Below, piece after piece: positions 26,801 to 35,158 of a stretch of 64,000 nt of DNA. Origin of the DNA: Candidatus Poribacteria bacterium (GTDB taxonomy: Bacteria; Poribacteria; WGA-4E; WGA-3G); contig JAJEIE010000016.1 in the NCBI GenBank assembly GCA_022827625.1, positions 1-64,000 of the forward strand, in the 5' to 3' direction. The first letter of the stretch is position 1; each line of letters opens with the position of its first letter. Position numbers and translations under genes: made by a program. The notes beneath the pieces are model-generated. The model ran no database searches, was not told the origin of the DNA, and saw only the letters and a program-made list of their open reading frames with translations.

Positions 26801-26938
26801 ACAAAAAATCTCGACGATCTCCTCGATGCGGTGACCTACGATCGCTACGGCATCCCACTCGACAGTCAAAAGCATTCACATCCGTTGTCATGGAGCTCCC
26901 CGCGATTGATTATGATGGGCGTGAGTCTTGATTTTTAG
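23870..26938 (+). CDS. TonB-dependent outer-membrane receptor with carboxypeptidase-like N-terminal domain
   Basis: The 1022-residue protein starts with TTG, with AAGGAG 8 nt upstream. A signal segment (IVPLLIAAIYVITAVTLNVHA) is followed by a carboxypeptidase-regulatory-like beta domain (GKIAGVITTEATNEPLANVTI... GYYVMTNISPGDYDVKAALTGY). Then come the plug (RDTVNGILQTLPGVAV, STHVRGGRSTEIRYLIDGIPINDPIG) and the 22-strand barrel ending in an aromatic residue (GVSLDF). Such receptors import sugars, peptides or chelates across the outer membrane. No SusD-like partner is present, so it is not a typical SusCD system; the substrate is unknown. Confidence 0.9.
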   Translation: MKKYNPLQTHRDKSQKTIKFIKIVPLLIAAIYVITAVTLNVHAAITGKIAGVITTEATNEPLANVTITIVGTSSTATTNDAGYYVMTNISPGDYDVKAALTGYGPETVQGAKVLAGLTTTLNFALKTSEVVTLEGITVTAVKPLIKRDVTQTTRIIESEDIEAMPRDTVNGILQTLPGVAVLNSTGSTHVRGGRSTEIRYLIDGIPINDPIGRSLGLSIGTNSLEQMEVITGGFNAEHGDAQSGIVNLITKVGTSKFSGRIRYRVGQWGTHHGDPLYGPWLDPDNGFRPIALSPFRGIFIGQPYDYQTPYRGQADTVAELAEREGDDQVVFTEIFPGVYADRTENPLQPVIDPETDEPQVNPDTGEAIMTRQPYKDADGTVIDYEKKQVTLLDGYVVDLEQYRGLFNDTKNYDLSPSHIGEFALSGPIWGNRLTFSASSQINRNSSFLPNSTGTGYIFQGKLKFEVTPSIKLTAGGLFNRRESQSYGGSLRFWPSAVPESKSDARNISVRLSHNINSGTFYTLTLGQFHRTSEANQPGKVWDPLDKTFDENAWDPEKSFEQNQEEGRIRNPPQQAYNDTTYFVAGDNNSWGSSSATTSILRADFASQVTANHLIQTGVEFLGYELYNLGATNYGSTNLYMEFYDVQPQSLSMYVQDKMEYEGMIVNAGLRYDLYSPDGISPADPLDPLELNDDGTIKLDKSTYKVGLPIIKNPVEASPKHMIAPRLGISFPVTERSKLHFTYGHYYQIPRGDDLYENLSFDMRGAIRRRGNPDLNPEKTIAYEVGIVRQFTDDLTVDITGFTKDIDRLVNSVHVDITNDYSYFLNGEFDGRLHGIYGRVQGFELTIRKWHTERNRVSGILSYTYSVAKGKGSSRNLGYLTYYRQQPDVTESHPLAWDQRHIFSGMLNIQLPFEAAVNFVGRYASGLPYTPNPRAPVKPDINSKRYPPTYNVDALFSKRSRLGGLTYTFFADIRNIFNTKNLDDLLDAVTYDRYGIPLDSQKHSHPLSWSSPRLIMMGVSLDF

Positions 26939-26974
26939 ACAACGTGAGTAGGTGGAAAAACTACCAACCCGGTA

Positions 26975-26996
26975 GGCGCGGTTTCCTAACCGCGCC
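26975..26996 (+). repeat. dispersed hairpin repeat, GGTTTCCTAACC core
   Basis: Arms GGCGCGGTT / AACCGCGCC with loop TCCT, 34 bp after the receptor gene. Compared with the copy at 7337, the arm changes at one paired position (C-G instead of T-A). Confidence 0.85.
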
Positions 26997-27031
26997 TCTT
27001 ACTGAACTCATATTAGATAGGAAAATTCTGA

Positions 27032-27805
27032 ATGAGAAAAATCAACATTACAGAGGCAGATATAGCTGCTGTAGCAATTGAGATAGCAAAGTTTGCATCG
27101 GATCTTCCAAACCCGGAAGATTTAATCAATCCTCATCCGCCTGCTGTTCGAGTTATTGATTGTGTCCTTTCACTCAACAGACCATACGATACGTTCGTGG
27201 TGCCCCGGCTGAAAATTTTTATGAGCAATCATCCCGATATACAACAGATCACCGAGTTGGCTGAACTCATGACAAGTTATCCCACACCGCATGCGTTCGT
27301 GCAACAAGAACTCAATTATAATCACGAGGATCGAGCAAGGGTTCTGCATGAGGTAGTTGTGTTCCTTTGCACAATTGTTCAGCAAACACCAACGATTCCT
27401 GAGGAGAACGCTCTCAGACAGTGGGTAGTGCAAACACAGCCTCAGACTCACAGATTAAACATCAGAGGTTTTGGGCCTGCTGGTTTTCAGTACCTCTGCA
27501 TGTTGTTCGGTGCAGATACCACGAAACCGGACATTTATATCATCAGATTTGTATCTGAGATCTTAAACCGAGATGTATCAGACTTAGAAGCCCATGCTCT
27601 CTTGGAAGCAGCCTCTGAACGCGAGGGCCTCTCTGTCCGTGCAGTTGACAGTTACATTTGGAACAGAGGCGCGCGAGGAGAACAAAATGCTGATAAACCA
27701 AACACTGTCCAACTTGCTCCAGATGTCGCAGCTGCTTTCCCGAACAAAGAAGCCGTTAATGAAGCTTTACGTTCCATATTGGAGGAGAGGGATAAGGAGC
27801 GATAA
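27032..27805 (+). CDS. HhH-glycosylase-like protein with a C-terminal antitoxin-like tail
   Basis: The 257-residue product has a helix-hairpin-helix-like stretch RLNIRGFGPAGFQYLCMLFG followed by KPDIYIIRFVSEIL, which resembles the HhH-GPD part of base-excision glycosylases; the assignment is tentative. The last 35 residues, VQLAPDVAAAFPNKEAVNEALRSIL, match the end of the BrnT-partner antitoxin encoded 600 bp downstream. The gene is 3 bp before a DUF104-like antitoxin gene and probably co-transcribed. Either the tail was acquired by fusion or both derive from one antitoxin family. No catalytic Lys/Asp pair can be fixed with confidence. Confidence 0.5.
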   Translation: MRKINITEADIAAVAIEIAKFASDLPNPEDLINPHPPAVRVIDCVLSLNRPYDTFVVPRLKIFMSNHPDIQQITELAELMTSYPTPHAFVQQELNYNHEDRARVLHEVVVFLCTIVQQTPTIPEENALRQWVVQTQPQTHRLNIRGFGPAGFQYLCMLFGADTTKPDIYIIRFVSEILNRDVSDLEAHALLEAASEREGLSVRAVDSYIWNRGARGEQNADKPNTVQLAPDVAAAFPNKEAVNEALRSILEERDKER

Positions 27806-27807
27806 CC

Positions 27808-28068
27808 ATGTCCAAAACAATTGAAGGCATATATCGCAACGGGAAAATAGAACTCTCAGAAACACCGCGTGATGTGTGCGAAGGCACACACGTCGTTGTC
27901 ACTTTCCTTACACCGGGTTCTGTAAATTTACGGGAACATGGCATTGACGAAGCACAAGCAGCAGAAATGCGCGCACGCCTTACATCCTTTGCCGAAGATT
28001 GGGAAAGCCCAGAGATGAATGTCTATGACAACTATGATGAGGAAAAAGCCAAATTACAAACGCGGTGA
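27808..28068 (+). CDS. antitoxin-like small protein (DUF104 / AF2212-like)
   Basis: The 86-residue protein starts SKTIEGIYRNGKIELSETPRDVCEGTHVVVTFL, the pattern of the AF2212-like antitoxin fold (short beta-barrel), and ends in an acidic helix with SPEMNVYDNYDEEKAKL. Family members are antitoxins of PIN or MazF-like toxins. No such toxin follows; the next gene is a BrnT-type toxin with its own antitoxin. ATAAGGAG supports the start, 2 bp after the upstream stop. It may be an orphan antitoxin. Confidence 0.65.
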   Translation: MSKTIEGIYRNGKIELSETPRDVCEGTHVVVTFLTPGSVNLREHGIDEAQAAEMRARLTSFAEDWESPEMNVYDNYDEEKAKLQTR

Positions 28069-28119
28069 TGTGTTTTAATGCTTCAAAACAATTGATAGAG
28101 AGTTTCCTAAGTTGATACA

Positions 28120-28392
28120 ATGGAATTTGAATGGGATCCTAATAAAGCATCAAGTAATCTTGTTAAACATAATGTATCTTTTCACGAGGCATCAACTGTG
28201 TTTGGAGATCCATTGGCACTCACATTCCCCGATCCAGATCATTCACGTGATGAAACACGATACATCACGCTCGGCGAGTCAATACAAAGACAGCTGCTTA
28301 TTATCTCTCATACGGATATCGGGCAACGAATCCGAATTATCAGTGCCCGTAAAGTCACTCGTCAAGAAAGGAGAATATACCAAAATGGCTGA
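28120..28392 (+). CDS. brnT: BrnT-family type II toxin (ribonuclease)
   Basis: The 90-residue protein is a typical full-length BrnT: FEWDPNKASSNLVKHNVSFHEASTVFGDPLALTF near the N-terminus and RIRIISARKVTRQERRIY at the end. BrnT toxins have a RelE-like fold and cut RNA, and are neutralised by a partner encoded just downstream. Its last 8 bp overlap the antitoxin ORF, so the pair is translationally coupled. The residues expected for activity (His, Arg-Arg-x-x-Arg) are present. Confidence 0.9.
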   Translation: MEFEWDPNKASSNLVKHNVSFHEASTVFGDPLALTFPDPDHSRDETRYITLGESIQRQLLIISHTDIGQRIRIISARKVTRQERRIYQNG

Positions 28393-28618
28393 CAGAACTG
28401 AACTCAATGATGAATTGCGCCCCGAATACGACGAAACGCTGCTAAAAAATGGCATTCGCGGAAAATACGCCAAGCAATATGCTGTCGGCACAAACATTGT
28501 TCGCCTCGCACCAGATGTTGCTGCCGCTTTTCCAACTGAAGAAGCCGTTAATGAAGCTTTACGATTCGTTCTAAAGGTAATGGACGATGCGAAGCATCTA
28601 TCCCGACATGCGGATTAA
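28385..28618 (+). CDS. antitoxin partner of BrnT
   Basis: The 77-residue protein starts at ATG 28385 inside the end of brnT (the longer track ORF at 28112 is a shadow). AAGAAAGGAG lies upstream. It reads ELRPEYDETLLKNGIRGKYAKQY then VRLAPDVAAAFPTEEAVNEALRFVLK, the pattern common in small antitoxins that follow BrnT-like toxins. It is not the classical BrnA ribbon-helix-helix sequence as I recall it, but the C-terminal DVAAAFPxxEAVNEALR segment is the recognisable signature. The same segment ends the HhH-like protein upstream. Confidence 0.75.
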   Translation: MADRTELNDELRPEYDETLLKNGIRGKYAKQYAVGTNIVRLAPDVAAAFPTEEAVNEALRFVLKVMDDAKHLSRHAD

Positions 28619-28641
28619 CAATTAATTTCAAGACATAACAA

Positions 28642-30447
28642 ATGAATTTCGCCGGAGTCAGTTTAAAAAGCGAATCCACACGTATAAAAATTATCCTATT
28701 CTGTATCCTAATCGCTTCCGGTGCTTTAGTGCTACGAAACGTCGGACACAGCGGGATTACCTATTGGGACGAAGGGTTTCACGCCGTCGTGGCGCGGAAT
28801 TTGACGAAACATCCGCTCAAATTCACGCTCTACGACCAACCGTGGCTCCCTTACGACTACAAAGGGTGGGGTGAGAACCACATCTGGCTACATAAACCGC
28901 CTGTCGCCATGTGGACGATCTGGCTCTCGCACCTCTTTTTCGGTATCAACACATTCGCGCTTCGGTTACCGTCTGCATTCAGTTTAGTTATAACAACATG
29001 GCTAACATTCCGAATCGCTGCGGATCTCTTTGATAAACGGACGGGACTCATTGCCGCGTTCCTTATCGGTTTCAACCCGTTTCTCTTTGAGTCCATTCAC
29101 GGCTATCGCTATTCGGATCACATTGATATCGCACTGCTCCTTTGGGTCCAGGTTTCGTGCTGGTTTCTGCTTCGAGCCATTCGCACCGGAAAACCGAGGA
29201 ATTATATTTTATCAGGCGTTACGATGGGGATCGCCTACTTATCTAAAAGCTATCTTGCCCTAATCACTTTCGGCATCGCCCTTGTCGTCTGGTGTATTGC
29301 AAGAGGGAAACAAATCTATCGTAAAAGATACCCATCGGATGATACCGGACAAAACGAAACAACTGAAGCAAAGATCCACCTCAGTGATATTGGATTACAA
29401 CTCTTGGCGGCAATTGCGACAGTCGCACCGTGGGTTATCTATTGCTTAATCTACTACCGCAAAGAATTTTTATGGGAACATAAACGCGTCCTCGATCACC
29501 TGAACACCGACGTCGAAAGTTGGGGAGCCAGCTGGGATCGACCGCTGTTTGACTATATGCCCCTGTTCTACCCGCTGTTTTACGCCGCACTCGTCGCTGC
29601 AGTTCTATGTCTATTAGTCGTTATGTTCAGACGCTGGCGTTTAGCAGAACTATTTGTATTAGCGTGGAGCATCGGTGTAATCATCCCGCACACGCTTGCA
29701 GAAACGAAAACACCCTCGGCAACGATGATTGCCGTGCCACCCCTGCTGATCTGTCTGGCAGCAGTTATTAGCCGAGCATGGCAACGAAGGGATTGGGTGT
29801 ATACGGCAATCTGGGCAGCGGGGATGTTTGCGATTACCATCATCTCTGGTGGACGCACCCTCGTCAAGAGTCGAGACCAGTTCGATGGACTCAAAAAGAT
29901 TGCCCCTTTCATCCAGACGAACTTCTGGATTGTCGAGCAGCTCATCGGGTTCGGTGTACTGCTGGCGATTTTCGCAGGTGTGTACATGCTGGTTCGACAG
30001 CGGAATTTACAAAGATGGATATGGCTTGGGCTTCGCACAATCGCACTCGTAATCGCTTTATTCTATGCCGGTCATTACGTGCATGCCGCATACAAAGTCA
30101 CAGAACGGAATTACAAGACCTCTTTATATGAAACAAGTGGTCAACGCCTCCAACGTGAGATGCCAGAAAATGCCTGCTTCTTTCTTGACGATGAACGCGT
30201 CGGGGCGCATTTCGACTTAATGTATTACGCCGACCGGTCAACGTATCAGATTTATAATAAACACATGAAAAAGCCTCGCGATTTCAAGAACCAAGCCAAG
30301 AAAGCGCGTGAAGCCGGCGCGATCCCATACCTCTTCTCCGTCAAAGGTATAATGTATGACTATCCGCTGTTCATCGAAGGCGAAGTGGACATCGGGAACG
30401 GAAAAATGCAACGGTATCGGGTTTTTGAAATTACAGAAAGTCAATGA
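28642..30447 (+). CDS. glycosyltransferase family 39 / ArnT-like membrane mannosyltransferase
   Basis: The 601-residue protein has about eleven to twelve membrane segments. The first periplasmic loop has the GT39 acidic motif YWDEGFHAVVARNL and the HKPPVAMW motif, both typical of ArnT/PMT enzymes that use polyprenyl-phosphate sugars to glycosylate lipids or proteins. The C-terminal 150 residues form a soluble periplasmic domain. The acceptor is unknown. It ends by overlapping the start of a HigA-like antitoxin gene (ATGA), so the two share a transcript. Confidence 0.85.
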   Translation: MNFAGVSLKSESTRIKIILFCILIASGALVLRNVGHSGITYWDEGFHAVVARNLTKHPLKFTLYDQPWLPYDYKGWGENHIWLHKPPVAMWTIWLSHLFFGINTFALRLPSAFSLVITTWLTFRIAADLFDKRTGLIAAFLIGFNPFLFESIHGYRYSDHIDIALLLWVQVSCWFLLRAIRTGKPRNYILSGVTMGIAYLSKSYLALITFGIALVVWCIARGKQIYRKRYPSDDTGQNETTEAKIHLSDIGLQLLAAIATVAPWVIYCLIYYRKEFLWEHKRVLDHLNTDVESWGASWDRPLFDYMPLFYPLFYAALVAAVLCLLVVMFRRWRLAELFVLAWSIGVIIPHTLAETKTPSATMIAVPPLLICLAAVISRAWQRRDWVYTAIWAAGMFAITIISGGRTLVKSRDQFDGLKKIAPFIQTNFWIVEQLIGFGVLLAIFAGVYMLVRQRNLQRWIWLGLRTIALVIALFYAGHYVHAAYKVTERNYKTSLYETSGQRLQREMPENACFFLDDERVGAHFDLMYYADRSTYQIYNKHMKKPRDFKNQAKKAREAGAIPYLFSVKGIMYDYPLFIEGEVDIGNGKMQRYRVFEITESQ

Positions 30448-30638
30448 TTATGAAAATTAAACCAATCAAAACTGAAGCAGACTATGAAGCTGCACTAAAA
30501 GAGATAGAACAACTTTGGGGATCAAGTTACGGCTCGCCAGAGGGCCATAAACTTGATGTGCTTGTTACCATGGTGGAGGCTTATGAAGAAAAACATTATC
30601 CCATTCCGCCGCCAGAAAGGGCCTCTGAAAAATCGTAA
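30444..30638 (+). CDS. HigA-like antitoxin N-terminal domain protein, no HTH
   Basis: The 64-residue product reads IKPIKTEADYEAALKEIEQLWGS...GHKLDVLVTMVEAYEEKHYPIPPP, the conserved N-terminal part of HigA antitoxins. The helix-turn-helix domain that normally follows is absent, and the gene stops soon after, at ASEKS. A second ATG at 30450 could also serve. No HigB toxin lies next to it. It overlaps the GT39 stop codon. It is either a short member of the family or a truncated one. Confidence 0.7.
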   Translation: MIMKIKPIKTEADYEAALKEIEQLWGSSYGSPEGHKLDVLVTMVEAYEEKHYPIPPPERASEKS

Positions 30639-30684
30639 GCGGTTTTTATGTCCATTTATGGTTTCATCGGAATCATTTTTTGAC

Positions 30685-30703
30685 GCTATCTTTCTTTGAT
30701 AGC
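30685..30703. other. short hairpin between HigA-like and T9SS cargo genes
   Basis: Perfect arms GCTATC / GATAGC with loop TTTCTTT; no T-run on either side. A related GATAGC...CTATC pairing lies next to it. Confidence 0.4.
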
Positions 30704-30752
30704 AATTTACTTACTATCAAGATTGGCATATATTACGAGGTGAATCTAAATT

Positions 30753-33734
30753 ATGAAATTATTGCGATACAAACTACTCCTCTCCACAATTCTCGCGCTC
30801 GCCACATTATCAGCAAGTGCACAAGTGGATTGGAAAGCACTCGATGTAGGCAACCTATCGTCTGCTATCTTTAACACCGGGGTCGTTGGGTATCCGAGCA
30901 ACCCAACAGCAAACCCTTCAGGGTGGTGGCCCGCAGGAACAAACGATTCCTACATCTTTGAAGGCGATATCTGGATCGGTGCGAAGAAAGGTGGGGAAGT
31001 CGCCGTTTCTGAAGCAGATGGCAGACAAAGCGAACTTTGGCCCACCGATGATGCTTCGGAAGTCATTTCAGACAAGCCCGGGATGACAACAAAAGGGACA
31101 CCAACAAGTCAATCTATTTTTTTCAAATGCTCTGACACGAATCCCGATGCAAATAAAGGCACGATTCTCGGATTAGAACTTGAAGTCAACGGGTTCCAAT
31201 GGAGTTATGCACCCCTCTACGACTTTTTTATCCTTGAGTATAAGGTCACAAACGTCGGTAGCGACACCCTCGAAGACCTATTCATGGCGTTCCGATACGA
31301 CGTGGACATCTCCAGTAACGAAACAGGGACAGCAAGCTACTCCGCTGATGACTTTGTCGCCTTGGACCAAACCCCAGACGCTCTGAATCCAGTAGACCAT
31401 CCCAACCGTTATCTCTCTTATGGATTTTCCAACGCCTCCGCACCCGGCTACATCGGCTTGCGTGTTTTGGACGCTTATGTGGGAGAGCATCCAAAGGATC
31501 CCGGGATAAAAATCCCTTTTGCCGCACACAAACGGATTACCATCTCCACAGACCCAACCACCGATGCTGAGAAGTACGCCCTTATTAGTGTGGCCGGTGT
31601 TGAACCGCTCCCTGCGAACTACGACGATCAACGCTTCATCCAATCCTATGGACCCGTTGAATCGTTTGCCCCCGGGGACTCCTTCAACATTATCATTGCC
31701 GTAGCGATCGGCGAAGGACTCACCGGTTTGCAAGCCTCTGCCGACTGGGCACAAAAACTCTATGATGACGGCTACGTCGCACCCGCACCGCCCCCTTCAC
31801 CACTGGTCAGCGCTTATCCCGCCGATGGACAGGTAACCCTCGTCTGGGACAGCGAAGGACGCTGGGTCGACCAAGGTGTCGGCAAAAGGATTGAAGAATA
31901 TGTTGACGTAACCGACCCCGATAAAATTTTTGAAGGGTACCGCGTCTATAGGCGGGACGTCTCTTACGATGAAGCCACGGGGAACCCCGTCGAAGATTGG
32001 ACGATGTTGATGGAGTTTGATAAACCGAGCGCAACCGGTAATTTCTTCACAGTCTCACACGTCGGTAAGCAATCCGATGCCACTATCGAAAATATGGGCG
32101 ATGAACCCTTCTTCGCCGATTTCTTCAAAAGTGCGGTTTACATGATCAAATTCAACTCCAGCACCAGTTTTGAAATCATCAACACGACGCTTTGGGAAGT
32201 TATGGCGTACAATCCAGCCTTCCCAGGAAACGGCGGCGGGTATACCATTATCCAAGATCCAAGCACGTTTGCACCGTATCCAGATGGAACGTATCAGTCG
32301 GGTGCCTTGATGTATTTTGGCGGGCTTTACGTAACAATCACTGACGGACCCTCAGGACCACCCGTCGCTGGCGACATCTTTCGCGTCGTTTCCACACCCT
32401 CACAAGCACTCGGTGAGGACGCAGGCATAAAAAACTTCTACACCGACGCAGGCTTAACGAACGGACTCGAATACACCTACGCCGTCACGTCTTACGACAC
32501 AGGTAACCCTAAATCCGGACTCATCGCGATGGAGAGCAGCCAGATTGAGACGATGGTCCATGTTGTGCCGCGCGCCCAACCTGCTGGCTACCGAGAACCG
32601 ACGGCTGATATAGAACAGCAAGGGCAAGGGAGTGTTACCGTTGAACCGATGGTCCTCGCACCAAACAAAATAACTGGGCATCAATACAAGATTGTTTGGG
32701 AGGGTGCTAAACAGATAGGTCCCGCGGCATACATCACAGGCCCCGGTTATCAACCACCTTCTTATGAGATTATCAACACGACAACAGATCAGACTGTCGT
32801 CGAGAAACAATTCTTTGATTGGTTTGATCCCGATCATGGGGAGGCTATCGAAGAACTCTCTCCGATGTTTGACGGGGTCGTTTTGAAGATAACAGGGGTT
32901 AACGTATTCTACGGAACCCCAATGGAAAATCCGATTAACGATGTCAAACTAACGGCAGGCACAGTAACAGGGTGGGAAGTCAACATCCAATCTCCCGGCT
33001 TTGGTGAAAATACCTGGCCCAACATATATTGGGCGACCTATTACCGTCCACATACATATTCAATTACATTTGTTGACGACACACACGTCACGGTAGTGGA
33101 CGAAGACACCGGTGAAGAGATTCAATTCAACGGAGAGCGTGCCGAAGGATATGCCATCCTAACCGGAACAGGTTGGCGTGATGAATACGTCCCAGCTGAA
33201 ACCCCAGGATTTTTCCGAATTTACATTCGGGGCGGATACGTCTACATTAAAGATCCGAATGCCGAAATTTCCGAAGGAGATGTATTCACTGTTGAAATGG
33301 GCGGGGTCAGCGCACCACGAGACGGCGACCAATCTCTGCTAAACACAAAAGGGGAAACGCTCTCGCCTGAAGACATTGAGGCGGATCTCGGTAAAATTCG
33401 GGTCGTCCCAAACCCGTATTTCGTCACGAACAGGGCGGTCCTCTCGGAAGGAACGGACAAGATTTTCTTTACACACCTGCCACCGCGGTGTACGATTCGG
33501 ATCTACACATTGGTAGGCGAATTGGTACGAGAGATTGAGCATGAAAGCATTGCCCCCTTTAATCCAGATGAACGCTTGGCACAAGGAGACAAAGGCGGAA
33601 CAGCATCCTTTGAACTCCTCAATCGCTACAATCAAGCACTCGCAAGCGGTGTTTATATTTACCATGTTGAAGCCCGAGACGAAACTGACACGGTCGTCGG
33701 TAACAAAATCGGCAGATTTGCTATCATTCGATAA
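30753..33734 (+). CDS. large secreted protein with C-terminal T9SS type A / FlgD-like sorting domain
   Basis: The 993-residue protein has a signal peptide (LLLSTILALATLSASA). The body is beta-rich, with WDSEGRWVDQGVGKRIEEYVD and fibronectin-like strands (PLVSAYPADGQVTLVWD, LEYTYAVTSYD). The last about 120 residues are a sorting-type domain: KIRVVPNPYFV, CTIRIYTLVGELVREIEHE, GTASFELLNRYNQALASGVYIYHVEA. Such tails direct export by the type IX system and surface attachment. GAGGTGA 8-13 nt upstream fits a start at 30753. The PorV-like gene follows after 12 bp, the order typical of T9SS cargo pairs. No enzymatic motif is seen. Confidence 0.85.
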   Translation: MKLLRYKLLLSTILALATLSASAQVDWKALDVGNLSSAIFNTGVVGYPSNPTANPSGWWPAGTNDSYIFEGDIWIGAKKGGEVAVSEADGRQSELWPTDDASEVISDKPGMTTKGTPTSQSIFFKCSDTNPDANKGTILGLELEVNGFQWSYAPLYDFFILEYKVTNVGSDTLEDLFMAFRYDVDISSNETGTASYSADDFVALDQTPDALNPVDHPNRYLSYGFSNASAPGYIGLRVLDAYVGEHPKDPGIKIPFAAHKRITISTDPTTDAEKYALISVAGVEPLPANYDDQRFIQSYGPVESFAPGDSFNIIIAVAIGEGLTGLQASADWAQKLYDDGYVAPAPPPSPLVSAYPADGQVTLVWDSEGRWVDQGVGKRIEEYVDVTDPDKIFEGYRVYRRDVSYDEATGNPVEDWTMLMEFDKPSATGNFFTVSHVGKQSDATIENMGDEPFFADFFKSAVYMIKFNSSTSFEIINTTLWEVMAYNPAFPGNGGGYTIIQDPSTFAPYPDGTYQSGALMYFGGLYVTITDGPSGPPVAGDIFRVVSTPSQALGEDAGIKNFYTDAGLTNGLEYTYAVTSYDTGNPKSGLIAMESSQIETMVHVVPRAQPAGYREPTADIEQQGQGSVTVEPMVLAPNKITGHQYKIVWEGAKQIGPAAYITGPGYQPPSYEIINTTTDQTVVEKQFFDWFDPDHGEAIEELSPMFDGVVLKITGVNVFYGTPMENPINDVKLTAGTVTGWEVNIQSPGFGENTWPNIYWATYYRPHTYSITFVDDTHVTVVDEDTGEEIQFNGERAEGYAILTGTGWRDEYVPAETPGFFRIYIRGGYVYIKDPNAEISEGDVFTVEMGGVSAPRDGDQSLLNTKGETLSPEDIEADLGKIRVVPNPYFVTNRAVLSEGTDKIFFTHLPPRCTIRIYTLVGELVREIEHESIAPFNPDERLAQGDKGGTASFELLNRYNQALASGVYIYHVEARDETDTVVGNKIGRFAIIR

Positions 33735-33746
33735 ACGGAGAACGCA

Positions 33747-34811
33747 ATGCGATACATAATTTATACGCTCTTATTCACACTTCTTTTCCTATGGGTTGTC
33801 CCCAGCGATGCCACAACCAATGTCGGCACAGCCGGGGCACAGTTTCTAAAAATCGGTCCCGGCGCACGGGTAGACAGTCTCGGTGGCGCATTCGGTGGAC
33901 TTGCTGACGACGTAACCAGCATCTACTGGAACCCAGCCGGCATCAGCCAACTCGACAAAATCAGCTTCTCAGACACGCATACGATCTGGCTCGCCGACCT
34001 CCGCTACAACTATCTCGCCTTCGCCACACCGATAAAAAATATCGGCACCTTGGGCGCAAGCGTTACATTCCTCAATGTTCCTGAAACGGAAATCACGACG
34101 CTGGCAAAACCCGATGGTACGGGTCTCTGGTACGCCGCTTATGACACCGCCGTTTCACTGGCGTTCGCTCGACAACTCTACGCAACAGAATCCGGGGCCA
34201 AACTCTCTGTCGGTATCAACGCCAAATACATCCACCAACAGATCCATCGGGAAAGTGCCAGAGGAGTCGCCATTGATGTTGGCACGCTATACCACACCGG
34301 CTGGCGGAGTCTACGTATCGGAATGTGTTTCTCGAACTTTGGACCGGAGATGCGCTTCAGCGGTCCCGATCTACAGAGCGGTGCCGAAGTCGCAGGCGAC
34401 CCACGGATTGCGGACTACCGTCCGTTTCCGGACACAACAAATCCGGCGCGAAAAGCGGCATTAGAGACGAACGAGTTTCCACTGCCGTCCAACTTCAGGC
34501 TCGGTATCGCCTACGATATTATTGATACCGGTGACAATCTGCTCACGCTTGCACTCGATGGCAACCATCCCAACGACAACAGCGAGCGGTTGAACATCGG
34601 CATGGAGTACTGGTACAGGAAAATGGCAGCAATTCGTGGCGGTTATAAGTTCCGATTGGGAGAAGACCGTACAGACGATGAAGAAGGACTCACACTCGGC
34701 TTAGGCATCCACCTAAACCTCGGCAAAAGAGTGCTTTCCCTCGATTATGCCTACGCCGACTTCGGCCGCCTACAACAGACACACCGCGTGAGTATGGGAC
34801 TACAGTTTTAG
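33747..34811 (+). CDS. PorV/PorQ-family outer-membrane protein
   Basis: The 354-residue protein has a signal peptide, then the PorV hallmark GTAGAQFLKIGPGARVDSLGGAFGGLADDVTSIYWNPAG and NYLAFATPI, and a beta-barrel that ends in an aromatic residue (GLQF). PorV-type proteins shuttle substrates of the type IX system and resemble the FadL fold. It follows the sorting-domain protein by 12 bp and is probably its dedicated partner. No other T9SS components (PorK, L, M, N, Sov) are in this window. Confidence 0.88.
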   Translation: MRYIIYTLLFTLLFLWVVPSDATTNVGTAGAQFLKIGPGARVDSLGGAFGGLADDVTSIYWNPAGISQLDKISFSDTHTIWLADLRYNYLAFATPIKNIGTLGASVTFLNVPETEITTLAKPDGTGLWYAAYDTAVSLAFARQLYATESGAKLSVGINAKYIHQQIHRESARGVAIDVGTLYHTGWRSLRIGMCFSNFGPEMRFSGPDLQSGAEVAGDPRIADYRPFPDTTNPARKAALETNEFPLPSNFRLGIAYDIIDTGDNLLTLALDGNHPNDNSERLNIGMEYWYRKMAAIRGGYKFRLGEDRTDDEEGLTLGLGIHLNLGKRVLSLDYAYADFGRLQQTHRVSMGLQF

Positions 34812-34854
34812 AGCGCGATGATAAATGTATCTACAAAAACAGGAGACTCGAATT

Positions 34855-34884
34855 TGCTAAAACAGAAGTCATTATGCTATAATA
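34855..34884 (+). promoter_or_regulatory. sigma-70-type promoter of the retropepsin pair
   Basis: TTGCTA (34855-34860), an 18-nt spacer ending TTATGC, and TATAAT (34879-34884). A very similar sequence (TTGCTT-N17-TACAAT with the same TATTATGC spacer end) precedes glyQS. Confidence 0.7.
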
Positions 34885-34930
34885 GATATAAATCAACTCA
34901 TTAAGATGCGCTCAAAAGGAGTCCCTAAAA

Positions 34931-35158
34931 ATGACAAACGAACGGCTCACCCTTGAAGAGATGGAACAGAAATATCCCGATGAATGGCTATTCATCGTTG
35001 ACTGCGAATATAGCGAGAATACTGAACTGCTGTCGGGGTGTGTCCTTGTCCATAGTCCTTCTCGTGCTGATATTTACAAAGCCTCATCACAATACAAAGG
35101 TAGCGCAGCAATACACTGTACAAGCAAATTACCTCAAGGTATGGGTTACCTATTGTAA
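34931..35158 (+). CDS. small protein of unknown function upstream of an aspartic protease
   Basis: The 75-residue product reads TLEEMEQKYPDEWLFIVDCEYSENTELLSGCVLVHSPSRADIY. It has no membrane segment or known domain that I can name. AAAAGGAG before the ATG supports translation. Its TAA overlaps the ATG of the protease gene (TAATG), which strongly couples the pair. The constant pairing suggests a partner or substrate-presenting role, but that is inference. Confidence 0.75.
   Translation: MTNERLTLEEMEQKYPDEWLFIVDCEYSENTELLSGCVLVHSPSRADIYKASSQYKGSAAIHCTSKLPQGMGYLL

Noticed and set aside
28112-28384. First 91 codons of the 168-residue ORF over brnT
   Set aside because: It is an out-of-frame shadow of brnT; the antitoxin begins at ATG 28385.
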